From positions 1 through 25,360 of the forward strand of contig CAZCSY010000015.1 in assembly GCA_964501505.1 (NCBI GenBank): DNA of 25,360 nt, read 5' to 3'. Below the pieces are notes generated by a model. It did no database searches. It was not told the DNA's origin and was given only the letters and a program-made list of their open reading frames with translations. Origin of the DNA: CAZCSY01 sp964501505. Its GTDB lineage: Bacteria > Omnitrophota > Gorgyraeia > Velamenicoccales > Velamenicoccaceae. Below, piece by piece: positions 5,915 through 13,307 of the stretch. Position 1 is the first letter of the stretch; every line of letters begins with the position of its first letter. The position numbers were made by a program, and so were the translations under genes.

Positions 5915-6115
5915 ATGGCAAAAGGATCAGTAAAATGGTTCAGCGATCAAAAAGGCTATGGATTCATTACGCCTGAGAATGGCAAGGATGTGTTTGTTCA
6001 TCATTCGTCAATCCAGGGTGAAGGATACAAGTCTTTAGCCGAAGGCCAGCAAGTCGAATTTGAAATCGAAAAAGGCCCTAAAGGCGAACAGGCGACCAAC
6101 GTCGTCAAGTTGTAA
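5915..6115 (+). CDS. Cold-shock domain protein (CspA family)
   Basis: A 66-residue OB-fold protein of standard Csp length. RNP1 (KGYGFI, residues 13-18) and RNP2 (VFVHH, 26-30) are intact, with the usual GSVKWFSDQ start and GEQATNVVKL end. Such proteins bind single-stranded RNA or DNA and act as RNA chaperones in the cytoplasm. The ribosome binding site AAAGGAGGT lies about 8 bases before the ATG, and a strong terminator follows. A second, diverged cold-shock gene starts just after that terminator. Confidence 0.95.
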   Translation: MAKGSVKWFSDQKGYGFITPENGKDVFVHHSSIQGEGYKSLAEGQQVEFEIEKGPKGEQATNVVKL

Positions 6116-6130
6116 CCTTAAAACTGAATA

Positions 6131-6165
6131 GGGCCCGGCATTATAAGTGCCGGGCCCTGTTTTTT
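6131..6165 (+). terminator. Intrinsic terminator of the first cold-shock gene
   Basis: GGGCCCGGCA pairs perfectly with TGCCGGGCCC (10 bp, seven-base loop), followed by TGTTTTTT. It separates the two cold-shock genes, so the second is expressed by readthrough or from its own promoter. Confidence 0.9.
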
Positions 6166-6185
6166 CCACTATCCGGAGGTTGAGG

Positions 6186-6395
6186 GTGCATACAGGTAAA
6201 ATAAAGAAGTTGATCACCGACAGAGGTTTTGGTTTTATCAGCGATACCGACGGCAGGGAAGTCTTTTTCCATCAGGGCAGTGTGGTTGATGCCAAGTTCA
6301 GCGATTTAACAATGGATCAGGCAGTGGAGTTTGACGTAGAAAAATCAGAAAAAGGGCCGCGTGCGGTCAATGTGCGCGTCATCCCGAAGGAGTGA
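6186..6395 (+). CDS. Diverged cold-shock domain protein
   Basis: A 69-residue protein read from GTG at 6186, chosen because CGGAGGT lies six bases upstream. A longer reading from 6147 would start inside the preceding terminator. RNP1 appears as RGFGFI (13-18) and RNP2 as VFFHQ (26-30), and the C-terminal KGPRAVNVRV matches the last strand of the fold. The start, HTGKIKKLITDRG, differs from the usual KWFN opening. This is typical of the single-domain cold-shock-like proteins found beside canonical Csp genes. Predicted nucleic-acid binder, probably RNA. Confidence 0.88.
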   Translation: MHTGKIKKLITDRGFGFISDTDGREVFFHQGSVVDAKFSDLTMDQAVEFDVEKSEKGPRAVNVRVIPKE

Positions 6396-6399
6396 GTCG

Positions 6400-6420
6400 G
6401 GATAGATCATGAATCTATCC
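6400..6420. repeat. Perfect 8-bp hairpin after the second cold-shock gene
   Basis: GGATAGAT-CATGA-ATCTATCC lies four bases after the stop codon. No T tract follows, so it is not a typical terminator. It may protect the 3' end of the mRNA or be an operator palindrome. Confidence 0.5.
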
Positions 6421-6596
6421 GTGCGCTTGATTATCCGCGCTTAGGCGCCGAGGACACGGGTATTTTCATTTCTCAGGCTGCGCTTGTGGAATGCGATGTT
6501 TCGCTTTATGGGGTACCTTATCGTAAAAGAGCGGACACGGCGTAACCATGATAGGACGTGCGTGCCGAAGACTTCTTTTTTAGGGGAGGAACCGAC

Positions 6597-6779
6597 ATGA
6601 AGAAGATCAAGGTTTCACGTAAGGGTCGGGTGTGCAAATTTCCCCGATGCAGGAACATCCTGAGTATTTATAACCACGATTTTTATTGCAATCTGCACCT
6701 GGATAAGATAGGCACGCAGGCGGGTTTAAAATCCGGGTTTAAAATCAGCGAGCATATAGGATCCGCGATAGAGAAATAA
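6597..6779 (+). CDS. Small Cys/His protein, possible zinc finger
   Basis: A 60-residue basic protein starting at ATG after GGGGAGGA (about 6583-6590). Cys13 and Cys18 (CKFPRC), then Cys32 and His35 (CNLH), give a CX4C-X13-CX2H spacing suitable for one zinc ion. The N-terminus (KKIKVSRKGRVCK) is strongly basic, consistent with nucleic-acid binding. The family was not recognised. It lies about 200 bases after the second cold-shock gene and is closed by a strong terminator. With two RNA chaperones just upstream it may also bind RNA; that is inference. Confidence 0.7.
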   Translation: MKKIKVSRKGRVCKFPRCRNILSIYNHDFYCNLHLDKIGTQAGLKSGFKISEHIGSAIEK

Positions 6780-6813
6780 GTTCTGTTGAATTGTTTTATT
6801 GAAACGATCGATT

Positions 6814-6850
6814 TATAAAAAAGCCAAGGAAAATCGCCTTGGCTTTTTTT
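6814..6850 (+). terminator. Intrinsic terminator
   Basis: AAAAAGCCAAGG pairs with CCTTGGCTTTTT around a seven-base loop and ends in seven Ts. It is strong in the plus direction and, because of the A run, probably also on the minus strand. Confidence 0.9.
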
Positions 6851-6924
6851 GTCGGGCTACGCTCTTTTTGCGCATAGCTTCGCAGGACGGGAGTTATTTC
6901 TGAAACCTATTATTAGACCGTACC

Positions 6925-6934
6925 NNNNNNNNNN
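6925..6934. other. Assembly gap (10 Ns)
   Basis: Ten undetermined bases mark a scaffold join. The true gap length is unknown. Base composition changes between the two sides, so the link should be treated with caution. Confidence 0.98.
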
Positions 6935-6949
6935 CCTCATTTCCGTTGG

Positions 6950-7080
6950 CAGGGATCCTTTGAAAGAAGGAAGCCCCTCCCGGGCTTTAGCCCGGCCTTC
7001 CCCTGTGGGCGGAATACGTGAGCGGCCAGACCCATCCGCGGCCTGTCCTTGAGCTTCGCCCAGGTGGAATCTGGAAGGAG
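6950..7080 (-). repeat. Dispersed REP-like intergenic repeat, copy A
   Basis: Read on the minus strand this stretch contains CCTGGGC-GAA-GCTCAAGGACAG, GCGGA, then ATTCCG-CCC and a GGGCTAAAGCCC hairpin. A diverged copy with the same blocks in the same order lies on the plus strand near 19065-19175. The core is a small palindrome around GCTCAAGG. No protein gene was seen between the terminator at 6850 and the radical SAM gene at 7310; that interval holds only the gap, this repeat and a promoter. Confidence 0.45.
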
Positions 7081-7164
7081 GCATTGAGGTCATCCAAAGG
7101 CCGCGCTTTTTGGCCGCGAAAGTATAAAAAGGATTACGGCATGGGGCCGCGTTCCTTTGTGTCA

Positions 7165-7194
7165 TTGCCAAGCAGGATAGCGCAATGGTATAAT
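7165..7194 (+). promoter_or_regulatory. Predicted promoter for the radical SAM gene
   Basis: TTGCCA (7165-7170) and a perfect TATAAT (7189-7194) are separated by 18 bases. The leader to the start at 7310 would be about 110 bases. Confidence 0.6.
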
Positions 7195-7309
7195 TGCTTC
7201 ACTGACGTTTAAACAGCCTCCCGGCATACGATTTTGCTGGCCTTTTCTTTCGTGGGGCAGGACGTGGGGCAGGAAACGGTTTTGCCTCAAGGGCGCGCTC
7301 AGGAGCGAC

Positions 7310-8716
7310 ATGACAACACAAGGAGATACGAAAAAAAGGGTCCTTTTCATCATGTTCGCTCCGCACATCGCTTTTCAGGCGCAGATCGGAGCCTTGAGCG
7401 CTTTTTTAAAAAATTGCGGTTATGCCGTTCGTTATCTGGAAATAATTGTTTCTACATACGGTTCATTCGAGAAACATAAGGAATTAGTAGACAAAGAGAT
7501 ACGCGATTTTTCTCCCGATCTGGTCGGGTTCAGCTCCTACGATATGAACTACGGCTTCATTGTCGATTGTGCCAGGTTCCTCAAGACGCGTTATCCTGGC
7601 CCCAAAATCATCGTTGGCGGCCATCACGCCTCTCTGGCCCCCGAAGACTACCTCATGTTCGAGAGCATAGACTACGTTTGTATCGGCGAAGGGGAACACC
7701 TGCTGCAAGAGATCCTGGAATCGTCTTTCGATCCCGAAAAAACCGCTGCCGTAAAAGGATTGTGCTTTAGGACCAGCGACGGAAAGATCGTCCACAATCG
7801 CCCCCGGGAATGGATGACCGATCTGGATACATTACCTTTTGTCGACAGGACCATCGATACATCCACCAAGGATTCCGGGCAGCTGTATGGCGACCATCTG
7901 CCCATGTTGGCAGGAAAAGGCTGCCCCTTTAACTGCTCGTACTGCTCTAACGAAAGCATGAAGAGATTATACCCCAACAGCAGACATTATGTGAGGATGC
8001 GGACGCCGGAGCGCATCATCGAAGAGATTGAATATTGCAAAAAAACCTATAAATTTTCCTTCATCATTTTTCTCGATGACATATTTGCCCTGGATGCCAA
8101 ATGGTTGGAGAGATTCTGTGATCTCTACGCGCGGCATTTTCCAAAGATCCCTTTCCATTGTCTTTTGCGTCCGGAGATGGCCCTCAACGAAAGGCTGCTC
8201 GATGTCCTCTACAGGGCCGGTTGCCGCAATATAAAAATCGGCGTAGAATGCGGCTCCCAGGAGTACCGCCAAAAAATGCTCAAGAGAAAGATGACGAATA
8301 AAACAATTCTCACGGCCGCATCCTTGATCAAAAGGCGCAAGATGGAACTGCATATTTTTATGATGGTGGGCCTGCCCGACGAAAGCGCTCTTGATATGCT
8401 AAAAACCCTCTGGCTCAATCTGAGGATCCGCGCCGATGCCGTTCAGACGGCCATTTATTATCCCTTGAAGAACACGCCGCTTTATAACTATTGCGCAGAA
8501 CGAAACCTCCTCAATGAGGAGCGGCGTAAAAAATTAATCGTCTACAGCTATGACACATGCCTGAACCATTCTTTTTTGAGGCGATTTCTTATTATTCTAT
8601 TTAAATGGCTCAATTCAAGTACTCCTGTCTTTTGTCGCTTTCACTTTTCTTATATCTGGCTTTTCCTGCGCCTCCAGTACAAAAAATGGTTTCAAAAAAA
8701 GATTGAATACGTATAG
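7310..8716 (+). CDS. B12-binding-domain radical SAM protein
   Basis: A 468-residue protein with the two-domain layout of cobalamin-dependent radical SAM enzymes. Residues 1-140 form a Rossmann-type B12-binding domain, with PDLVGFSS (69-76), VGGHHASLAPE (102-112) and CIGEGE (124-129). The radical SAM domain follows, with the iron-sulfur motif CPFNCSYC (Cys205, 209 and 212; CxxxCxxC). FLDDIF and KIGVECGSQ are typical later strands. The C-terminus is basic and aromatic. Members perform radical methylations, ring closures or lipid and cofactor modifications; the substrate cannot be read from sequence. The first domain lacks an obvious DxHxxG cobalamin motif, so true B12 use is uncertain. The ATG follows CAGGAG. 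The following GH65 gene is about 100 bases away, so a joint role is possible but unproven. Confidence 0.82.
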   Translation: MTTQGDTKKRVLFIMFAPHIAFQAQIGALSAFLKNCGYAVRYLEIIVSTYGSFEKHKELVDKEIRDFSPDLVGFSSYDMNYGFIVDCARFLKTRYPGPKIIVGGHHASLAPEDYLMFESIDYVCIGEGEHLLQEILESSFDPEKTAAVKGLCFRTSDGKIVHNRPREWMTDLDTLPFVDRTIDTSTKDSGQLYGDHLPMLAGKGCPFNCSYCSNESMKRLYPNSRHYVRMRTPERIIEEIEYCKKTYKFSFIIFLDDIFALDAKWLERFCDLYARHFPKIPFHCLLRPEMALNERLLDVLYRAGCRNIKIGVECGSQEYRQKMLKRKMTNKTILTAASLIKRRKMELHIFMMVGLPDESALDMLKTLWLNLRIRADAVQTAIYYPLKNTPLYNYCAERNLLNEERRKKLIVYSYDTCLNHSFLRRFLIILFKWLNSSTPVFCRFHFSYIWLFLRLQYKKWFQKKIEYV

Positions 8717-8818
8717 GACGCTGCGGTCGAGACGACCGAAGGGAACCCTCCTGCGCTTGATACTAAGGGCTTGCCCGATGGTGCGTTAACCCTTAAGATA
8801 GAATGAGAGGAGAGCGCC

Positions 8819-11143
8819 TTGAAAGACCATTACGCCCCTTACAAGGGTGAAGATCTCTGGTGCATCAGAGAGGAGGGCTTTGACCGGGATATCCAGAATA
8901 TCCGCGAAAGTCAATTCTCTCTGGGCAACGGCTCTCTGGGTACCCGGGGCACCCTGGAAGAAAGACCTCCCGGCGCCAAGCCCGGAACCTATATCGCCGG
9001 CATTTACGACCGTATGACCTCTCAGGTCGCCGAGCTGGTCAACCTGCCCAACCCTTTCTTTTTTAAATTCATCCTTAAGGGCGAGAAGGTCGGGGCCGCC
9101 GCCATGGACATTCTTCAGCACGAGAGGGTCCTCAACATGAAAGAGGGGTTGCTCCTCAGGAGGAGTGTCTATGCCGATATCAAGAACAGGCGCTACGACT
9201 ATCAGTCGCTCCAGTTTGTTTCACGTCACGACAAGCAGTTAGGCGTCATGCAGATCATCCTGACGCCCCTGGACGATGAGGCGGAGATCGAGCTGCAGAG
9301 CGGTATCGACGTCTCTGTCCATAACGCCGGCATCGTCTCAGAAGGCAACAAGAGGCACTTCCGCATCAAGGAATTATTCTACGAAGACCACGCCCAATAT
9401 ATGCTGCTGGAGACCCTTGAAAAGCGCCATCAGGCCATCTATCGCAGCGGCCTCACCTATACGGTCGGCGCCAAGAAGGTCTTTGCCAGGGACGATGTCT
9501 TGAAGGTGAGGTTGAAGAGAGGACGGGCCGCTGTCTTCACGAAGATCTTTACCATCACCGCATGTCCCGAAGGAGCAAGGGATCTTAAGAAGGCCCAAAA
9601 GGCATCGACTCTCGCTTTTCGAAGGGCCGTCAGGGCGTCCTTTAAGACCCTTCTCGAACAGCACAGGGCGGCCTGGCATAAGGCGTGGGATATCGCTGAC
9701 GTGGCCATCGGGGGAACGGCCGACATCCAAAAAAACCTGCGTTTCAATATTTATCATCTGCTCATCTGTGCCCAGGCCGACGACGGCTTCTCCAGTATCG
9801 GCGCGCGCACATTGAGCGGCGAAGGGTACCGGGGACACATCTTCTGGGACGCCGAGATATTTCTGTTCCCTTTTTATGCTTATGTCCTGCCGGACGTCGC
9901 CAGGAATATTCTGATGTATCGCTATCGCCGCCTGGATCAGGCCAGGAAGATCGCCAGAGACCAGGGGTTCAGGGGGGCGATGTTCCCCTGGGAATCCGCC
10001 GCAACGGGTGCGGAGGAGACGCCCACGTGGGCCAGGGATTTGGACCGCAAGGTCATCCGGATCAGGACCAATGAGCTGGAGCACCACATCAGCGCCGATA
10101 TCGCTTTTGCGTGCGCTCATTACGCCGCCGTCTCCGGCGACTCGGATTTCATGAATAATTACGGTGCCGAGATGATATGGGAGACGGCCAGGTTTTGGGC
10201 GAGCCGCGTCGTCAAAAACAAAAAAGGGAAGTACGAAATCAGGAATGTCATCGGGCCGGATGAGTTTCACGAGAACGTCGACAACAACGCCTACACCAAC
10301 ATGCTCGCCAAGTGGAACCTGCTGGCGGCGCACAAACTCTATGTTGACCTTAAAAAGAATAAGAGAGGACGGCACCGGGCCCTTTGTTCAAAGATAAACC
10401 TGACCGAAACAGAGGTCCTTCAATGGAAGCATATCGCGCCGCGCCTCTGGGTCCGGGTGAGAAGCGACGGCGTCATCGAGCAGTTTGACGGATTTTTCAG
10501 GAAACGTCCCGTCGAGATCCTCTACCACGATGAAAACAATATTCCTCTCCTGCCCCGCGGGATCAAGGTTAGGGATTACAATAAGACACAACTTGTCAAA
10601 CAGGCCGACGTCCTGATGCTGCTTTATCTGCTTTCCGGTGCCTATGGAAAGAAGACCAAAAACAGCAATTTCTGGTATTATCTCGACAGAACCCTGCACA
10701 AGTCTTCTTTAAGCGCGGCCATTCATTGCCTGATGGCGATCGAGGTCGGCGCGCTCAGTCAGGCGTATCAATTTTTTAATGTGGCCCTGCGCGCGGACAT
10801 CAGCAATCTCCACGGCAATACCGCCGAGGGTATCCATGCGGCCTCGCTGGGAGGCGTGTGGCAGTGCGTCGTCTGCGGTTTCGCGGGAGTGAAGAGGGAG
10901 GATGGCGAGCTTTGCGTTAACCCTTTCATGCCCAAGACCTGGAAAGAGATCCGCTGTTCGCTCGTTTGGCGCAGGGACCGTGTTATCATCGAGACAAAGA
11001 ATGATGAGGTCCGCATCAGGATCGTCTCGAGGCGCAAAAAGAAAGTGAAGATCAGGGTGTTTGATAAGGTCCGCGATGTGACTGTCAACAGGGCCCATCT
11101 CTTCCGCAGGAAGCTGAGGGACGAACGCAATTACTATCTGTGA
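8819..11143 (+). CDS. Glycoside hydrolase family 65 disaccharide phosphorylase
   Basis: A 774-residue protein of the usual GH65 length, starting at TTG after GAGAGGAGAG. Family blocks are visible in order: ESQFSLGNGSLGTRGT near the N-terminus, the start of the (alpha/alpha)6 barrel, GYRGHIFWDAE (336-346), and IGPDEFHE (478-485), the block that carries the general-acid Glu. The phosphate-site segment HGNTAEGIHAASLGG (665-679) is also present, then a C-terminal jelly-roll. Members split maltose, trehalose, kojibiose or nigerose with phosphate to give beta-glucose 1-phosphate and a sugar, without spending ATP. The presence of the phosphate-site block favours a phosphorylase over a hydrolase, but the exact substrate is not decided. 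A GT4 glycosyltransferase starts 10 bases downstream, suggesting joint handling of one glucoside. No secretion signal is seen, so it is probably cytoplasmic. Confidence 0.88.
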   Translation: MKDHYAPYKGEDLWCIREEGFDRDIQNIRESQFSLGNGSLGTRGTLEERPPGAKPGTYIAGIYDRMTSQVAELVNLPNPFFFKFILKGEKVGAAAMDILQHERVLNMKEGLLLRRSVYADIKNRRYDYQSLQFVSRHDKQLGVMQIILTPLDDEAEIELQSGIDVSVHNAGIVSEGNKRHFRIKELFYEDHAQYMLLETLEKRHQAIYRSGLTYTVGAKKVFARDDVLKVRLKRGRAAVFTKIFTITACPEGARDLKKAQKASTLAFRRAVRASFKTLLEQHRAAWHKAWDIADVAIGGTADIQKNLRFNIYHLLICAQADDGFSSIGARTLSGEGYRGHIFWDAEIFLFPFYAYVLPDVARNILMYRYRRLDQARKIARDQGFRGAMFPWESAATGAEETPTWARDLDRKVIRIRTNELEHHISADIAFACAHYAAVSGDSDFMNNYGAEMIWETARFWASRVVKNKKGKYEIRNVIGPDEFHENVDNNAYTNMLAKWNLLAAHKLYVDLKKNKRGRHRALCSKINLTETEVLQWKHIAPRLWVRVRSDGVIEQFDGFFRKRPVEILYHDENNIPLLPRGIKVRDYNKTQLVKQADVLMLLYLLSGAYGKKTKNSNFWYYLDRTLHKSSLSAAIHCLMAIEVGALSQAYQFFNVALRADISNLHGNTAEGIHAASLGGVWQCVVCGFAGVKREDGELCVNPFMPKTWKEIRCSLVWRRDRVIIETKNDEVRIRIVSRRKKKVKIRVFDKVRDVTVNRAHLFRRKLRDERNYYL

Positions 11144-11153
11144 GGAAAAGAAA

Positions 11154-12338
11154 ATGACACCCTCCGGCAAAAAATTGAATATCGCCCACCTGCATTGGGG
11201 ATTTCCTCCCCTGATCGGAGGGGTCGAGACGCACCTGAGCATTCTGCTGCCGCATTTTGTCGAGATGGGGCATTCGGTGAGCCTGTTGACCGGCACCGCA
11301 GAGAATTGCAAGGTCGAGGATGAATTCAGGGGGGTCAAGATTTCCCGCGCGCCCCTCATGGACCTAAACTGGTTGGTGCGCAGGGGGTTGGCCGGCATCG
11401 AAAACGAGATCAAAGAGGTGTTTGACCGTTTCGTCGAGCGGAATAAGCCCGATGTCCTTCATGCCCACAACATGCACTATTTCAGCAAAGCTCATGCGCG
11501 CGCCCTCGAGGCGTTAGCCATGAAGAGGGGGATCCCTTTGATCCTGACGGCCCATAACGTCTGGGATGATGAGCTGTTTTTTGAGCTGACGCGGAGGATC
11601 AAGTGGACGCATATCATTTCGGTCAGTCATTTTATCAAGAAAGAGTTGATCGGGATCGGGTGCTCCCACCGGCAGGTCACGGCGGTCCACCACGGCATCG
11701 ATATCGAGATGTTCCGCCCCGACGTCGACCCGGGCCCCATATATGAAAAGTATCCTCAACTGAAAGGAAGGAAGATATTCTTTCACCCGGCCCGCATGGG
11801 ATTGGCAAAGGGCTGCGACGTCAGCATCAAGGCCTTGAAACTGGTCAAAGAAAAGGTCCGGGAGGCCATGCTGGTCCTGGCGGGGACCAAGAACATCATC
11901 GATTGGGGCTTGACACAGCAGAAAGACATCGCCTACCTCGTCCATCTGGTCAAAGAGTTTGGCTTGAGAAACAGCGTCTTGATCGATAGCTATGATCTCG
12001 ATGAGATGCCCATGCTCTATGCGGCTTCTTCGGTCTGCATCTATCCCTCGACGGCCTTTGAGCCTTTCGGCCTGACCATGCTTGAGGCGATGGCGTCCGG
12101 CCGGCCGATGGTGGTGACGAACGCCGGGGGGATGCCGGAGATCATTCAAAACGGCGTCAACGGCTATGTCGTCCCCATGAAGGGGTATGAGGAGCTCGCC
12201 GCGCATATCGTCCAGCTCTTCAACGATGATGACCTGAGGGAGCGGCTCGGGAACACCGGCCGAAGGATGGTCGAGACGAGATTCAAGAGTCAGGACGTCG
12301 CCCAGGCCACCTTGAATCTGTATAGAAAATTCACTTAA
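11154..12338 (+). CDS. GT4-family glycosyltransferase
   Basis: A 394-residue GT-B fold enzyme. The N-terminal half opens with KLNIAHLHWGFPPLIGGVET, the acceptor-domain glycine loop of the family. The C-terminal half carries the EX7E motif (Glu303 and Glu311 in EPFGLTMLE) and GGMPEIIQNGVNGYVV, which bind the nucleotide-sugar donor. It is a retaining transferase, probably cytoplasmic. The start has GAGGAAAAG upstream and lies 10 bases after the GH65 stop, so the two are co-transcribed. GT4 includes trehalose synthase TreT, sucrose synthases and lipopolysaccharide or capsule enzymes. With a GH65 phosphorylase next door a disaccharide-making enzyme is one reading, but acceptor and donor cannot be told from sequence. 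Confidence 0.85.
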   Translation: MTPSGKKLNIAHLHWGFPPLIGGVETHLSILLPHFVEMGHSVSLLTGTAENCKVEDEFRGVKISRAPLMDLNWLVRRGLAGIENEIKEVFDRFVERNKPDVLHAHNMHYFSKAHARALEALAMKRGIPLILTAHNVWDDELFFELTRRIKWTHIISVSHFIKKELIGIGCSHRQVTAVHHGIDIEMFRPDVDPGPIYEKYPQLKGRKIFFHPARMGLAKGCDVSIKALKLVKEKVREAMLVLAGTKNIIDWGLTQQKDIAYLVHLVKEFGLRNSVLIDSYDLDEMPMLYAASSVCIYPSTAFEPFGLTMLEAMASGRPMVVTNAGGMPEIIQNGVNGYVVPMKGYEELAAHIVQLFNDDDLRERLGNTGRRMVETRFKSQDVAQATLNLYRKFT

Positions 12339-12433
12339 GAGGATGCCCTGGGCGCGCAGACAGGGGGAGGGCCCCTTTTCCCAGAGCCGGAGAGAACGGT
12401 CCCTAAAGCAGAGGGTAAGGAGCCGGAGGCAAG

Positions 12434-12861
12434 ATGAGAAGAAACAGACGGTTGACGGGCGTGTCGATACTCTTGTGCGTCTTTTTCGTTTTGACCTGCG
12501 TCAGACCATGGGATGTCTTTGGGGATTGGATCGACAGCCTGAAGGTGGGAAAAAGGACGACGAACGATGAGGCGGCCAAGGCTCAGCTGGAGGCCCTTGT
12601 CGCCGCCAGCGAAGCTTTTAAGGCGTCACACCAAAGGTACCCCAAGAGCGAAGACGAGCTCTTGAGCCTCGAAGACGGTGCGGCCTATATCGCCGGAGCT
12701 TATGACGGCCGGGAGATCCAGGGGTTTGAATTTTCAGTTGAATTTNNNNNNNNNNTGACGGCTATCAGTTTATTGCCAAGCCGGTGAAGTGTAAAGAATC
12801 AGGCAGCAAGATTTTTATCGTCAAATCGGGTAAGGAGATGATGGAGCTGGATTGTAAGTAG
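12434..12861 (+). CDS. Secreted pilin-like protein interrupted by an assembly gap
   Basis: Before the gap the frame from ATG 12434 (GGAGG upstream) encodes a signal-peptide-like start (RRNRRLTGVSILLCVFFVL), then AAKAQLEALVAASEAFKASH and QRYPKSEDELLSLEDGAAYI. After the gap a different frame, beginning GAC at 12757, encodes DGYQFIAKPVKC and ends ELDCK at TAG 12859-12861. Together these match the layout of type IV pilin or pseudopilin globular domains (alpha helix, YP..EL, beta sheet with DGYxF). The 10-N placeholder shifts the reading frame by one, so the true gap is probably one base longer, or two shorter, modulo three. The N-terminus lacks a classical G/E prepilin cleavage site, so it may be a periplasmic relative rather than a true pilin. 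Confidence 0.6.
12746..12755. other. Assembly gap (10 Ns) inside a gene
   Basis: The gap falls within the pilin-like gene. The codon frames on the two sides differ by one, so any translation that reads through the placeholder gives a false C-terminus. Confidence 0.98.
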
Positions 12862-12910
12862 ATACAGGCTGGGATCGGCCGCCTAAAACCTTGAGAAAGG
12901 AAGATCTGCC

Positions 12911-13306
12911 ATGGACGAAGCGTACCAGGGTGTCGAAAGGCGCAAGTTCAAGAGGATCAGGGTGGATTTTTCGGTTACCTACCTGATCCGGGAACCCATG
13001 GACGTCTCCATGCACGTCGGTGGGGAAAAGAAGAAGACGATCATGTTCGACCTGAGCGAGGAGGGCATGGCGATCAAATCGGAATGCGAGATCCCGTCCG
13101 GCGCCCTCTTGTTCATCAACTTCAACCTTTTGTACGCCAGCAAGAGGGGCGGCGACATCAAGCAGGAGATGGGGATCGAAGGACGCGTCGTGAACAGGCT
13201 TGCCCTGGCGGACAAGGCGTTCCGATACGGCATCCATTTCCAGAAGATAAAGCCAGAGGAGAGAAGGGCCATCGCAGACTTTATCGATGCCTTTTTCAAC
13301 AGGTGA
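12911..13306 (+). CDS. PilZ-domain protein (c-di-GMP receptor)
   Basis: A 131-residue single-domain PilZ protein. The two c-di-GMP-binding motifs are present: RKFKR (residues 11-15, RxxxR) and DLSEEG (47-52, DxSxxG). The barrel ends with RYGIHFQKIKPEERRAIADF, the usual closing strand and helix. Such proteins change partner contacts when c-di-GMP binds, often controlling motility, pili or secretion. It has GAAAGGAAG upstream and follows the pilin-like gene by about 50 bases; an exported protein of unknown function begins one base after its stop. The neighbourhood suggests a link to secretion or pilus-like structures, which is inference. Confidence 0.88.
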   Translation: MDEAYQGVERRKFKRIRVDFSVTYLIREPMDVSMHVGGEKKKTIMFDLSEEGMAIKSECEIPSGALLFINFNLLYASKRGGDIKQEMGIEGRVVNRLALADKAFRYGIHFQKIKPEERRAIADFIDAFFNR

Positions 13307-13307
13307 C

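Noticed and set aside
9374..10375. A 333-residue open frame on the minus strand inside the GH65 gene
   Set aside because: It lies wholly within a well-supported GH65 gene, has no domain pattern, and is a side effect of codon bias.
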